Part shown: in pieces, positions 13,901-28,900 of the stretch
Position numbering within the stretch: the stretch's first letter is position 1
Layout: every line of letters starts with the position of its first letter
From: Erythrocercus mccallii
Taxonomy: Eukaryota; Chordata; Aves; Passeriformes; Dicruridae
Reading direction: 5' to 3'
DNA: 64,000 nucleotides
Assembly: GCA_013397435.1 (NCBI GenBank)
Contig: VZRG01000159.1
Location: 1 to 64,000 of the forward strand
Position numbers and translations under genes: made by a program
Notes under the pieces: generated by a model
What the model was told of the DNA's origin: nothing
What the model saw: the letters and a program-made list of their open reading frames with translations, nothing else
The model's database searches: none

Positions 13901-16900
13901 GACTTGCGTAAAGACCCGGCGGATTAAATATATTAAATGTGGATGCAATTCTAAGATGTTTTAGTTAGCTTGCAGTTAGACTTGAACACTAAGAGAGTGC
14001 AAGAGACGTTAACTGAGATTATAGGTAGTATGAAGCTATGGCACAGTCAAACGCTGCTTCTGATGTGCACCTATGATAAACGTTGGGCTTATCTAATAAA
14101 CTTTTGCATAAGTATCAAGAACAGCATCACTTTCAGGTCAGATTCCTCTTTTCCAAGAATTGCAACTGGAATTTGCAGTGAGAATCAGTCAATTAGAAAG
14201 GCCTTTCCCATTTCTGAATTCTATGTTTAAAGCCACGGATGTGATTTGATCTGAAGAAGATACACAATGATGGTCAGAAACCCAAAGTCTGGTATGTTTC
14301 AAAGGCAAAACAGTTTTCACACTCTATAAGGTGCACAAGTTAGACATTTTATAAATGCTAATGTTGTCTGATTCCAGTGAAGCATTTGTAGCTAAGGCTG
14401 CTTTGAGAAGTAATGCTAAGATTTACTGGGATTAGATTTGCAGGAGAAAAAACCAGAAAATCCACAATTTTTTCTTGTTCTAATCATCTGCAAACTCATA
14501 CAGCACAAGTAATGCTGGGCTTCTACAGGGAAATGTTCTTACTAATGGAAAGAGATTTGTTCTTAGTGAATCATGAGCCAAAATCAAATCACTCCATCCA
14601 ATCATTTCTGAGATTTGTGTTGATTCCTGGTCCTGAAATGTTTTGAAAAGCATTTTAGAAAGCTAATAAGCACTAATTTGCTCCTAATCAGAGGGGAGCT
14701 GCCAAATCAGTTGAGTTGTGGAAGGAAAGATCACTTCTCAGAACTCTGCTGAGTTTTGCTGAGGAGGGGAATAAACAATGCTATTGGAGATGTAGGAAGA
14801 AATATGGGAAAGCTGGACAACCTCCAGAAGAGGAGGTGACTGGAGAGGCCAATTCTGCAGAAGCAGAATTTGCTGCTCATGCAGCAAAACTGGGGCAGAA
14901 ATAAATGAACTTCTTCAACCTATTAGTGACACAAGCAGACAATTGCTCTTCAAAACAAAGGATCAGCATTTCACTAACTCCCCAGACAGACAAACTTGCG
15001 TGACAGGGAAGTAAGAGAAAAAATAGGAAAAACAAAACAAAAGAGGAAACTGAAATTCAGTCTTCTCTCTGTTTCTTGCTTCCTACAGCAGTAGTAACTG
15101 AGTCAAAATTGAAAAACAAAACAATGTCAACAACTTACCAATAAGAGGGTAAGGTGCATGTTCTCTTCCTGAAATCACCCATAGCTTGTAGTCTTTTTCA
15201 GAGCCCTTTAAAACCAAAATTAAGAATCAATTTGTCAGCTATTAAGGACAGGTGCTCACATAAAGTTTCTCACAATATAAAGAGATAATAAGGATAATCT
15301 ACACCTTGCCAGCAGGGTCAAAGGAATCCCCTTTACTTTTGCAGTGCCCAAGTCTGCCACCAGCAAAATTCCTGCAGTGTGTCTGTCACGTGCAATGTGG
15401 TTTATGTGACCTGGGTTCAGCTCTGAGCAGTGAGAGGTGCTGGAGCCCATCATTTCTGAAGAAAAAGGGGGAGATTTGCCCTCAGTTCTTCTCCTCTGTC
15501 TGGAGTGCCTCCTCGCAGCAGAGGGATGGATGTCAGAGCCCACTTCACTACTCTGCTCCACCCTTTCCCCAGCTTTTCTCCATGTCTAAGCTGGAGGAGC
15601 TCAGGCTGCTGAGCCAACAGCATCCTGTGAATGACACTGGAGCACAGGGCAGGAACACCTTCACCTGAGACCTGAGCCCATCCTAATGATGCCAAGGCAA
15701 GGATGGCAGCCCCAGGCTCCTGGCACTCAATGCTGCCAGGGGATCTCATTGTAGGGCTGCTGTCAGCCTTTTTGTGCAGCCCTTATGCGTGGAAGGGCTT
15801 GGGACTGCTGGATGGTGTTTTAAGACTACTGAGCTCTCTTTAAAGTGTACAGCAGAGAGGATAAATTTACATTAAAAGAGATAATTTTCAAAAGACTGGG
15901 GAATGTGATCATTTTTTCGGAAAAGCTGTGAAAACTTCTGATTTAAATCAAATCAAATTAAAGCAAATTCTAAATATTGCCTTTAGCGTAATTGTACAAA
16001 AGAAAATAGAGAGTGGATAAATACACTGCATTTAAAGTGATCTATTTTACCTTAAATACCTTTTCACTGACACTGCTAAATCAGGATAGTTAAAACCTAA
16101 AAGTTTTCTGGCTATAAAAAGTGATAAATACCTCATGACAGCATTTATGTAGATCCAAAGTTAATTCCTACCTCCTTTTAAACAGACTTGCCTACTATCA
16201 TGCTTTTCCTGGACCTTCACCCAGTGTTCCTAAGGCTTTTGAGACTCTTCCTACTTGCTGTATGCACCTGATGTAATGCTGATACACCCAGTGAAACCTT
16301 TGCAGTTTGCTCTCTGACTGCCAGAGCTTTCTGGCCTGTATTAGCACTGCTGTTAAATCAGCTAGCAGGGGGCAGAAGGAAAATAAATAGGCTTTGGAGA
16401 CATCTCTGATGCCTCGGGGCAAGCAGCCAGGAGCAAATAAATACAGCTGAAGAGCACAAGAAAGGGTATTTGCTTTTCCTTTCACATACATATATGAAAG
16501 TGTTCATTGCTGTGAAGGGGAAGCAGGGGAAGGGAAAAGCCAGCAAGCCAGGCAGGCTGTTCATCCCCGACTGCAAATGCTGTCCTTTATGGCTTTATGA
16601 GGCCATTTGTCAGGATAAATGTGACTGTCCCAGAAAAGTCAGCAAGTGTACTTACAAAGCTGGGAAACCCAAGGCTCTTCATTCTGCCCCACTTGATAAT
16701 TTGGAACAGATGATCAATGCCATTTTGCACGAGCTAGCTGTCATTTTATCAGAGAAACCACAGAGGAAAAAACCCTGATGTGTTAAACCAGAGTGAACTC
16801 AGCCAAAGTAATAGCCCCATTAATCACACAATACGTGAAATGTAGTTTTTGTAATTGCCATTGAAAAGTCATGGAGCTCCTTTCAAGTGGACAGAAATAA

Positions 16901-19900
16901 AAACCTTGATACAGCACATAAGGCAGAGCTTCCTTTCAGCCAGAACGACTATATACCAGGGGGCTGGGTGTTTGATATGCAAACTATAGCCTTATTTATT
17001 TAGCTTGTATGATTTTATTGCTAATCTTATGATATGCCTCTAATGAGAAAAAGGCTTTCTGCTATAAAGAAGCAGTGAAAAAATGTAGTATATTACTTGG
17101 GCAAATAATTCTGCAGGCAAGATTTTACATCTTTCGGATGGCTTTCATTCTTTTTCCACTTGAAATAAAAATGTAAAGAGGAGGAAAAGGTTGATTGTGA
17201 TACATACAAAAGAACACAATGCTGAAACCCAACCAGCTTCTCCTCCTGCTAATCTCAAACAAAGTATTCTCATTAAATACTACCATTTTCCTGGGTTTTT
17301 TCCTGTACACAAAGTAAGAAAGCACAAACGACACCCATAAAATGGGTAAAAATGAAGCACATCACAATAAAGACTGGCAGTTGTAATAGCACTTAGTCTC
17401 CTGATTTTTGGTGCAGAGCAGGGGAGACAATCTGCAATTAAAATCCCAATTTTAATTCATCTTTTATCCTTTTCACGTTGCAATCTCTCTATCAACTCCA
17501 GAGATTCCTTAATTAAATGGACAACTGGATTCTGAGCCAGGGCCCCAGCCCTGGTGTGGATGAGATGTCTGAGCCATAACAAGATGGGTAGACACAAATT
17601 GCTGTGCCTGGGAAATGCCAAGCTAGCAGAATAGACTACTGCATTAAAAGCATGTATGAATTAGAGATAATGGATGCTGGGGAAGGCAAACTCTGAGGCT
17701 ACTCCAACTTTTGCTGTAAGTCTCCAGAAGCCCCAGGGAAGCACAACAGTATATTGAGTATTTTGCTCATCATATTTGACTCTTCACACTCAGGGCTGTC
17801 GTAAGGAAAGACTTGTCAGATTCCATGCAATGAAATCAACATATGCATCACAAGTAAAACATTTTAAAAAATCCTGTTACCCAAACAGCAGGCTGTTAGA
17901 CCAGTTAAAAAGCTGTCATCCAGAAGCTTCTATATGATCACTAGTATTGCCTGGAGCCACGGTGTGAAACACAGTGAGAGAGCCACAATTCCTGTCCCTG
18001 GTACTGATCCTCTACTACACCTGGGGCACTAGTCTGGTTTAGGGCAAAGGAGCTGAGGCAGTACTTGATCTAGCAGGGCTCACTGCATCTATCTGGTACA
18101 CTACCCTGCATTATCATAAATTCTTTTGGAAAATGCCTTTTTCCAAAAGTTTCAGGACACTGTTTAAATTGGGTGCATTCAGATTCAACGCAATCCTTTA
18201 GTTACACTTGTATCTCACAAAATTCCAAAGGTCCATGGATATTTAGGGTACCTGACTGGCACACTTGAGAGCAGTGCAATCTGGGGACACAGCTGATCAT
18301 GCATGCTTGCACACTTCGAAACCAATTAACAGGCAGACCAGCAGGCTTCTTGTTCACATTGAAGTGCGCAAAAAGAGCTCTATCAAACTCTCACTTCTTG
18401 TGTCAAGATATCTCCTCTTAGTAAAAGAGTAAAAGTAAAAGAGATTTAAAAGCAACTTGAAACATGACTGATCCCTTACAGGGATGAGAGGCTTGCTTGA
18501 AACTTTTAAGGCACTTGATAATCTCTGGAGGTCTATATGTTAACAAGGCACTTCTGCTGCATTTCAACAACTCTGAACTACCATGTTAGAGGATTTAATT
18601 AATATTCATATCCTAAAACTTGGAAAAAGTGCAAGCGAAGATCTGATTGTTAAAAGTAACTACAAAGAAAGACTCATTAAAACTGGTGCAAGGACTTACA
18701 TTAATTCCCAGCTGCTGCAGGGCCATCAGAATTACATCATTTGCTGTATCAACATTGGTTACACTTAGGGTTTTTGACTGTGAACAGAAAAAAGGAGAAG
18801 GGGAAAGTGGCATTAAAAGTTTGGATTTGCAAAGAGTATCTGAAGTGCAGTAGCTCTGCATAATTCATGGTTAGAAAAAATTAGAATATCCTGTTAAAAT
18901 TTTACTTGATAAATAAATTATATTACATAGATAAAGGTCCAGCAGAGACCAAGGTTTGATTCCTCTGCTTTGTCACATACTTTCCATATTTGCTTCCTGC
19001 TTCCCCAACAGCTCAATCAGAAGAGAGACTATTACAGTTACTGGGGACATGACTTCCACATTAAAATATGCAAGAAGTCAGAACCACTAACTGCACTTTT
19101 AGACTCTGCATAAGGAAAACATCATGGTTTGATTAATTTAAAAGCATGGAAGTGTCCTTTGAAAAATGAAACATTTCAGGGAGTTTTTTTTCAGTGAAAT
19201 ATCAATTGTTAATTTCTGTCCTTTTCAACTAAAGATCTCCTTGGTAAGAAAGTATTGTACACAGGCTGTTCATCCCCATAACCTTTCCCACATTCTATAT
19301 AGAGTTATCAAAGCTAGATTTGGCTTAGTACCACAAGCACTTCCTCTTGGTAATGTTTCATCCATTTAAAACGCGACCTTTCCAGCATCCTCCAGAATCT
19401 GCTGATAGGAGCACGGAGCATGGAAAAAGCATGGAGCAGCAGAGACCCCACTTTGTAACCAGCTACAGCGAACAGCACAAAGTGCCAAGCTTTGTGTCAG
19501 CCAAAGTGCCACTTTCCACAGGCAGTCTTTCCAGAGTGAGATTTCAGCACCTGCTGCCTGGCCAGTGCTGCTCCCGTACTGCTGGGCAGTGCTCAGTAGC
19601 TCAGGTCCATGGGCTGCTCCAGTGCCTGCAGCACCACAGCCACGCTGGCCTTGCTTCCCAGCCAACTCCCACACGCCAAGCACAGGTCACCAAGCCCCTG
19701 TTAGAGGCTGGCTTGGCTCTGCCACCAGGACTACACAGCTTGTGGATTGCAGCTGGTTCACTACCAGACTAAAGCCTTGGCAGAACAAAGGCAAGCCCAC
19801 TGCAACAAACTACTCAGGCACACCTGATGGCCCAAAGAAGGGAAGGTAGCAAACCTGGGATGCAGACGTTTACTGCCAGTCTCAAGACAGTTTGCAATAC

Positions 19901-22900
19901 TCTGACACTTTGTGTAGCATGTCAGTTTTATGCTGGCCATAAGATGTTCAGGTGGAACAAACCTCTGACATTTTGCATTTAAGAAAGATCTGAGCTGTAC
20001 CTTTGTTTAAGACCCTGACAGTAACAAGCTCCCATGGCAATGAAAGGAAAGTTGTGAGAATACTGTGTATCTTGCTGCAGGACAGATCTGAATGCTCATA
20101 CCATAAAAAATTTAACATTTGCCTGAAGCAATGACATCTGGCTCTCAGGAGTAGGTCAGCACATTTGCATAAGTTTTGCTCTTGGCTAGAATATAGTTTG
20201 TGCCTTGTGTTCAACCTTCCCTACTGTCCAAAAATGAAATAACTCTTAGGCACGTCCAGCTGCTGTAGCATGGGAACCACGGCACCATAAGAACTATGTG
20301 CATCACAAAATTTCCATCTGTTCCTCCTCTGTTTTATTACTGATAATATCTAGACTACAACGTGTCATTCCTAGGCCTGTCATTATCAAGAGACCATATA
20401 TGGCACAAGAGCTAATTATAGCTAAGGAGAAAAGACGCTGCAGGAAGTCCCAACAACCCCTGGTACAAGACTGCAACACCTGAGTGCATGTATGATTTAT
20501 AGACTTTTACACCTGAGCAGACCTTGATCTGCAGTCCTGCATTTGAACTGTCACAATAATTACTACTGCTTATTACCTTTTGTCTTAGCAACCTGGCAAT
20601 TCTATCATTGTTTACCTTAATAATGATTTTCTAGGGAAAAAAAAAGGAAAAGGAGGACTCCTTTATGCCTTCATTTATGCAAATAGAGAATTCTAAGTGG
20701 AGAGTAATTGCTGGGCAAAGACTTACAGTGAAATCTAACTTCTGTGAAAATTTCTTATGCCCTTGCCCATGGTCCTTAGGATTCTGAGCTTGAAATACAG
20801 AGATCACAAGCACAGTTAGAAAGACAAAAAGCAGAGGAACAATGGATTCCTTATCACTGAATGTAAGCTCTATGGAACCAGCTATGTACAAGAATTTAGC
20901 TTAAATTGATTAAAAATTATACAGTAAAAAAGGTAAAAATCATACTATGGATGACTTTCCTTTACCATCTACTCTTTGCCTATATATTCACCAACATTAA
21001 TTATTTGATGATTAACATGTTTAAGGCAAATTCAGGGTGTTCTTATACACTGCTCTACTGACTAAAGATCATTACAAACAATAAAACAACTGCAACTTTG
21101 CAGAATTTAATGAAGGCAGCTGTGGGGTTAGGTAAGTTTTACAAGAAAAAAAAAGGAACACTGTACTGATATTTCTGGAGATGCTTATGCATGAATTCTG
21201 CTAGAGGTGTTTCTTGGGACTTCACACTGTACAGTCTTTAGTTCATGTGCCAGAACCAGTATTTCTTACCAAGCACCCTGCCTTTAAAATGGAAATAATG
21301 TATTAAAGACAGAGAGCAAACTCTTCACGGCTGTCTATGCCAAGCCTTTTCAAGGGGCTGAATCCTCAAAGGAGATAGCAAACCAAAGGAAACCTCTCAA
21401 TATCCAAAGGATTTGCAGGTGAATAGCACTCATAGGTGATGTGGATTTAGACCCCTGTTTAGCTCAAGAACACTTACGTATGCACAAGTTCCCACGTCCT
21501 TTGCAATTATCGTCAGAGGAATGCTTTTAGGATTGTCTTTCTCCTTCTCTTCTCTTATTCGACTGACAAAGCAAGTACAAAACAAGTAAATTTTTAATAT
21601 TGCACACATAAATAGCAAGACATAGATTTATACAGCAATCAAGCAGTAACTTGGTAAGAAGGAGATTGTTTGCAGATGTACTGCACTGGAAAGATCTCTG
21701 AGGACAAGAAAGCATCCAGCAGTATCTGGAAAGGATGCTGACTGTGGCCCCCAGTAATGCCCTCTTGTACTGAAGTTCATTGCAGAAATCAGAGTAAACA
21801 GCAGAGAAAGAGAATATTAAAAAAATCAAACTAGAACTACCCATCATTGTGATGTCTCAGTCTGCACTACAGACTGGAATCAGTTACAACAGTACAGACT
21901 AGTTCAAAGGACTGAACAGGAGAACAGTGAACTGGAAATCATCCCAGCAGGGATGATTTAAACAACCCAGGTATTCTAAACAATTAGGTAAAGACACAGC
22001 CTCAACCAGGAGAATTCAGAGACCAGAAAACAGAACCATCACTAGCAGTTTTCTGTCCAAACACTGAGTGAAATAAGACAGCTGTATTTATGCAAACCCT
22101 CCCACCTTACGCTCCAGCTTTGGGCATGTTTTTTTCAGAATAAAATACAGCCAGCCTTGAGCAGCAGACAGGTTAGAGCAGAAGTTTCTGAGCTGGGCTT
22201 GCTTGAATGCCAGCACCATGGAAAGAGCTCCAGTCTCAACTTGAGCCGTGGTGGCAAAGGCTCCTGCTGCTGTGTTGGGAAGGAACAATGTCTGACAGGA
22301 ATTGCTCCAGTTTTCTGCTGAGCACAGAGAAGCAATTCCTTCCTTGTATAGGGATCGTTGCATGAAAGCACACATCTTCTGAGGGAGAAGACAGGAGATT
22401 TTTTTTCTTAATATCACTTTGAAAGAGCTTATCTATCATGATGGCATAGGCATCACAGCTTGGGAATCACTGGTCTAGACCAGGACTCTTTCCAGTGTTT
22501 TTAAAGACCACATAATAAAGTACCTTTGCAAAAAAGACAGCCATGTTTCCTTTTGTTCTGCAGACCTGAAAGAATTAAAACAAGACAAATCAGCCATCAT
22601 TCTAATACCAAAATAGTCCTCCTACAAACCACAATCGAGTGGACTGTTTCTTGGTTGCAATTTCATAAATACCTACAAAAATTAACAGGTTTATCCAGAT
22701 TTGAATGAAAAGTCTGCTTCCTTGCAAAGTCAACTGAAAAGCCTGCCAGGAAGATCAAAAGCCCCAGTTACCAGTTTTTGCCACACAAGGTAAAGCTTCT
22801 CCGGTGAATTTGGTAGGAAATGTGTTGAGTTCTTAAAGTAATGTCCAAGTACAAGAGGAGGGCACTTTAAAAAAAAAAAGAGCTTAATTCGAAAGTTTAA

Positions 22901-25900
22901 AGGTATTTCCTCAGGTACACAGATTTCTTTCCACTTTCACTATTCTAATTATCTTCTAATTTATTACTTGTTTTATCAGCACATCACGAAGTACATATAA
23001 GCCCATTGTAGTAGTAGGGTTTAACTCTGGACATTTTGAGGCTTATCTCATTTATCTTTATCTCATGTGGATACTTGGAAGGATATAAAGCTGTCCAGTA
23101 AAACACAGCTAATAATATGACAGTTCAAGGAATCTAACCTAATTTTGCTTCAACTTTCTTGATTTCAATCCTGTCCCAGATCTAACTGCTATTCCCACTG
23201 TTGCTTTTGCAAATCAAGTTTTTCAAATTTCCACAGCAGGCATTTAGGGAACCACAAACCTACTCAATGATGCTGCGGGGAAATGCACTTTATAAATGTG
23301 ACAAATATTATTCTGGTTTGGTTGTTTCAGTTCTGCTGGACAGACATCTATGCACTCATGTGTGGCACTTGAGATTTTTCTGGTGTACCTCCAGACATCA
23401 AATAATTTCACTTTTGCAAAATCTCTGGCTCTTTTTGACTGAAGCTATTGCTTTCCTATTCAACTACATTCAGTTATCTATAAAGGATCACATACTGTCT
23501 TTAGATCAAAGCTCCTGTTTATTGGCAAGATTTCAATTGAAAATCAACAGAAAATTCATCTCCGTTTCAGCACTATTAAGTATAAAAAACATAAACAGCA
23601 CAACCAGCTAAAGAGAGTGCAGTTTGTAGACAACATTGTCCTTAGGTACAGACAATGGGACACAGAAATTAAGCCGGATACTTCAGCTTTTGCTCTGTGT
23701 TGATAAAGAAGAAAATGCCTTTTCTAAGATTCAGGCAAATTAATGTGGCTAAGCAGCTGGCATTTCAGGGGGATTGTGCCCTCCCTCATCCAAAGTGACG
23801 AAAGAGCCCTCCTGCTGAGACTAAAATTATCCTAATCACTGAAATTACCTCTACAGCCCTTATGTGTCTTACAGTCAATGCTGTAAAGACAGACTAAAAT
23901 TTTTTTCTCTCTATTAAAATTCAGAGATTCTTCATTAAGAGGGATTTTGACATTTCTTCTGGTGCAATTGAATTATAAAGAGAAATAGGACAAGGTCAGT
24001 ATTTCACTGTACATTTCCTGCTACTTCCAATACACAGCCTTCTGTTTAAAACTGTCTTATGAGTGTCTGATCCTTTCACCAGCTTGGCTGTTTAATATTT
24101 GTAGTTCATATTTATTAGCCAAGGTGTTTGTCAAGTTACCAAAACCAGGTAACTTCCACTGAGCAAGTCTGCAGCACAGAAAGTGCTTTGCCAAATCACA
24201 TATTTTCTCAATTTTTAAAATGATAAGCAAAATGGCAAATGAGATAAGGCGGGCAACTTGCTCTGAGCAGAAGGAGCTTGTTTAAGACTCAGCAAGATCC
24301 TGCTCCTCACATTCACTGGTGCTGAAGTGAATCTGTGATAGTCTCATTACCTGTCAGCCTAGAAACATTTACATAACTTGTTCAATAAAATATATCTCAG
24401 TTCTTACCTGAAATTTGCCACACAGTTGGTGGTGGGCCAGCCCAAAACAAAGGACCGGTCTGGGTCTGTGCTACCTTCACAGACTTCTTCTGTACAAAAT
24501 GCTGTCCACATCTCACAGAGACGTGCTTGGCACTTCAGTTTGAAATGAGAGTGTGACCTGCAGGTGGAAATTCACAGGTGTGTCACACACATGAAAACAC
24601 AGAAGACAGATTTAACAACTGGAGGTTTGGTTTTTTTCCTTCAGGCACACATGAGGCTTGCACTGGAGCTGATAGAAGCAGCATTTCTGCTTCAGTAAAA
24701 GAAAATGTTTTATTGGTTGCATATAAAAACATACCAATTTTTCATTTAAATGGGATCAACAAATCTCTTATTTGTGGGATAAACAGATTGATTGTGGCAT
24801 CCCTGGACATCCCCCTTTTTGGAGGAAAACTGTCCATGTCTGGTGTTGCCCTACAAATCTTGCTATGAGGGAAAGGTTGCCACTTGTATTTGACTCTCCT
24901 TTCAGTGACTTTAATGCCATTGAGGAGTTCACAATACAGTTCTATTGCTTAGTCTCAGGGTCAAAAATGATGATGAATTTAAGTAGTGACAACTAGGCCA
25001 GGGCAAATGAAGCAAACCTGAAGAAAGAACAAGCAGAAAATGGCTATTTGTGTTAACTACAGCACAGGTCACCACACAGCCTTCACAAACTTTCTACATG
25101 GTAACTTTAGGACCACATCACTTGGAGAATGAGCCAAGACCTTGAGCATTCTCAAAATATTTACTTATCTACCAGGAAGATCCATAATTTTCCCAATTTT
25201 AAAAAATTTGGCCCTTCCTATGTTTTTGCTACTCAACAATCGAGTAAAGGTCAAATTTACAGAATTTCACATTTTAGCTTCCACTCTTTTCTTCCAATAG
25301 ATTTCTCTTTATAAGTGTCCTTCCTTGGTAGGATTGGTGAGCACTACAGCTACGTGAGAAACAAGTAAAAACTCCCAAAGTCAATCCAGCTCTGTCAATC
25401 CAGCTACGGCCACTTGCTTCAAGCCTTGCAGAATTACCTGAGCTATGGTTCACCTGGGCCAGCAGGGAAAGGCTGGAGGAAAAGCGTCACCTTCCTGAAA
25501 CCAAGAGCATGTCAGCTCACCACTGTGGTGCAAATGTGGATGGGGACAGTGATGGGCACCATGGTGATTAGTGCTCTATAAATAAATATGCCAGGTAAGC
25601 AGCTTCCTGCAGCTTTGGTACACACGGACTACCTTGTCTGAGATTAGCCTCGTTTACAAGGTATTTGATTTGGGACAGACTGAACTCATGCAAGCCTGGA
25701 ACATGAAGCACTTGAACCCTGTGGCTTTAAAGAGAACATAGATGAACCTGTCTGGTCTGAGTTTTCCAATTGACATTGTGCTAACAGGTGTGGTAAGATA
25801 TTGCAGCACATTCAGAGGAAGGTCAAGAAAGAACCATTAGTACACATCAAACCTAAGGCTATGGTGTCTCCTGATCAGCTGAACATTTCACCTCTCTTTA

Positions 25901-28900
25901 TTAAATTTTGCTACCCAATCGAAGAGAAACTTAAAGTACAGAAGCATATTTCAACATGCTTGTTAGCAAATCAGTTTATGATGCAACAAGAAAGGTCTGT
26001 CAAGAACATAGAAATAACTGTGTTCTTGTATTCTGACTGACCATAGACTGAATTGTGAAAATGTAGATTTACAAAAAATACAGCTGTGAATTCTAATGTA
26101 GATGTTAGTAAGTGGATGTCTGGTCTGACTCCACCAAATCAATCAGTTGACCCTCCCTTTCTCCTCAACTTCTTTTTGCCATTATCCAGTACACTGAAGA
26201 CTCTACAGGCTGTTTTATTTCTTAAATATTACAGTCCATAAATCCAGATCCCTACACCGCCAGTAGCAGGCGTCAGTAGGGTATTGGCAGAAACACAAGG
26301 ATGTTCTCCAGTCTATATTCTTACCCTGTTTGCCATGCCTAGTCATAGCTTTCAGCTATTATCAGTATTCAAGTGGCCTGGTTTCCAGAGGTGCTGAAAC
26401 AGTAGCCTCCATTAACATCTAAAGAGCCCAAAGTATAATTTTATCCCTATCTGCCATGTCCTTTATGCAATCCATGGCTTCTCAGCATTTGTGAAACATG
26501 AGTCTTCCATTTAAATGCCAAAGAAACCTTTAGAAATTAATATATTGCAGACTAAGGAAGAAGCATGACAGAACATTTAAAAAATGGGTACAGTAACAAT
26601 CTAATGAGTATTGTTCATTTTTCAAGGAAATCTCCTAGCAAATGTTACTGTAAATATCAGGCAGATCCCAAATCGACTGAAATCAACAGAAAAATCATGA
26701 AGACCAATGCTGTAGATATTGACACACACCAAGTTATGCCGCCTCTGCAGAGTACACACAGTTCCTTTTGCTTACAACTGGATACCTTGCAGCCAATAAC
26801 AGATGGAAGATTAATTTCTCTCTAGATTTGCTAATCTCCTTGACTGAACCCTCTGACAAAAGCATTTATGGATCTACTGTGAGACTGCTATTGTAATTCC
26901 ATGTATGCACTCAGCCATTAATTCCTATGTCCAACCACTTCAGGAAAATACCCTTAAAAGGCACGGGTATGTACACAGGTGCACATCACAAAGGAGGAAA
27001 AGGAAACCATTTCTCTGTGTCTCCCACACAAAAACTTACAGGAGACACCTTCATCATTGAACTGACAGAACCTTGAAATATTTACTCTGCCAAATTAAAG
27101 CATATACTCTGTAAGAAATCTAATCAATATATAAAAAAGAGTATAACATTTGACATACTTAACTTTGGTTTAGTTAGAAAAAGTCTTTCAATAAATACAT
27201 TTGTGACTTAACCATCACATAAAGGTAGTGAAGGACAGGGCAGCAGAGAAGCACAGCATGTGAGTATCATTCTTATTTTTTTATAAACTGGTATAATGCA
27301 TCATAGGAAACCATAGGAGTTTGTATTTCAGAAATTATTAGAAAGTACCAAAAAATGAACCTACAGGCCCCTTGTCCAGAGTCATACATGGGCCAGTTAT
27401 GGAGAGGACCTAATTACCCCTGACAGATTCCAATGGGAGCAATGCCAATTTGTTGCTTTTAAGCAGGAGCTCAGTCCTGTACAAGTAGTTTACTCAGCAA
27501 GCTCAAAGGACACAAGATACTTGTTCTCTATAGGAAAAACTAGTACAACTTGCTGGTCATACAAAGCCTGATTGTACATGAGCTCCATTTGTACAGTGAC
27601 TGGTCACCTGCAGCTGAGCTCACACCTCTATGGAGTTCAGCTGGACTAAAGAAACCTTAGGAGTTCATACACCCCAAGCTGAAAAACTACTTAAAACGGA
27701 ATTATTCACAAGGAATAATTCTGAAGGTAAGTCAGATTCAACTCTAATTCTGCCCTAGTCTTACTACTTTGACTTTGTACCAGCTATTAAAAAGTCAATA
27801 GCAATCAAGAATCATGGCTACATAGCAATACACACACTTGGGTTTTCCTTCTAGGAATCAGCACTGGCATTGTAGTTTGAGACAGCTTTAAAAATGCTGA
27901 TTTTTAAGTAGTATTCATTAGTGACAGCTCTGATGCTTTAATTGCTGACAGGGCAGCTGTGGAGAGAACCATCCCAATTAGTTCTTCAAAACACATGAAG
28001 TAAAATCACTCAAAATACTATTTTTACCATTTCTGGCAAAGATTTGCTCCCCCCCACCTTTTTCACATGGAAAAGCACAAATTGTTCTCTTCCACCTTTT
28101 TAACACATTGTATCTCTTCACCACATTAAATCACATGCTGTATGAGTTGTTATTACTCCTTGGGGGCCAGATTTTTGTGTGGTTACACCAACCAGTGCTT
28201 TCCTATGCAAATAGTCCCACTGGGACCCAGCCAAACCTGCAGTAATCTGCTGCTCAGCCTGCGGCTGTAACACAGCTTGTGCTCAGCAGGCTGACCAGAG
28301 AGGGGGAGGCTTTATCCCTCCTGACTCTACTCTTCTACAGTTTAGGAGTTAAGCTAGTGGACCATGCCCACTGAATAGCCAGGGGACAGACAGAGAGAGA
28401 GACCCCCAAGAGCAGGACTCCCCTCACCCACTAGCAATGCTCTCTCAGCACAGGTGAGTTTGCCACAGCAAGGAGCTGGTTTTGCCTCAGTGACTGAAAG
28501 GGGAACCCAGAAACCTATGTAAGTTGCAAGTATTTCACTTTACAGCTGAAATTAGGTGAGATGAATTCTACCCTAAACCAACAAAAATCAATACAGTAAC
28601 AATGCTGTTACTGTTAGTGCTGGTAGAATACCAAGATTTCCCCTAAATATGCTTATGTTCTCCACCCACCCACAGCAGAACATGTCTTGTGTAAAATATC
28701 CTCTGTGTTGTCACACCACATCAAGTGAGGGAGTTCAGCTGGGGGGGTTGTGTTTACTATGTGTGATTCAAACAGACACAGCTCGGATTTCTACAGAAAA
28801 CACAGATTTCTTCTGGCTTTTCCCAGAAGCCCCTGAAACAACTGCTTAAGCAAAACGACACATTGCAAAAGCCCAGGATGCACATTGAGATTGCCCACCC

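Noticed and set aside
19347..19849. GC-richer patch with ORFs in several frames, considered as a retrogene
   Set aside because: I recognise no protein in any frame and see no poly(A) tail or target-site duplication.
22088..22417. 109-codon minus-strand ORF with a GWLYFIL segment, considered as the missing PH-helix exon
   Set aside because: No donor gives the needed phase 2, the acceptor lacks a pyrimidine tract, and the true exon with WLSFLQ was found at 22524-22565.
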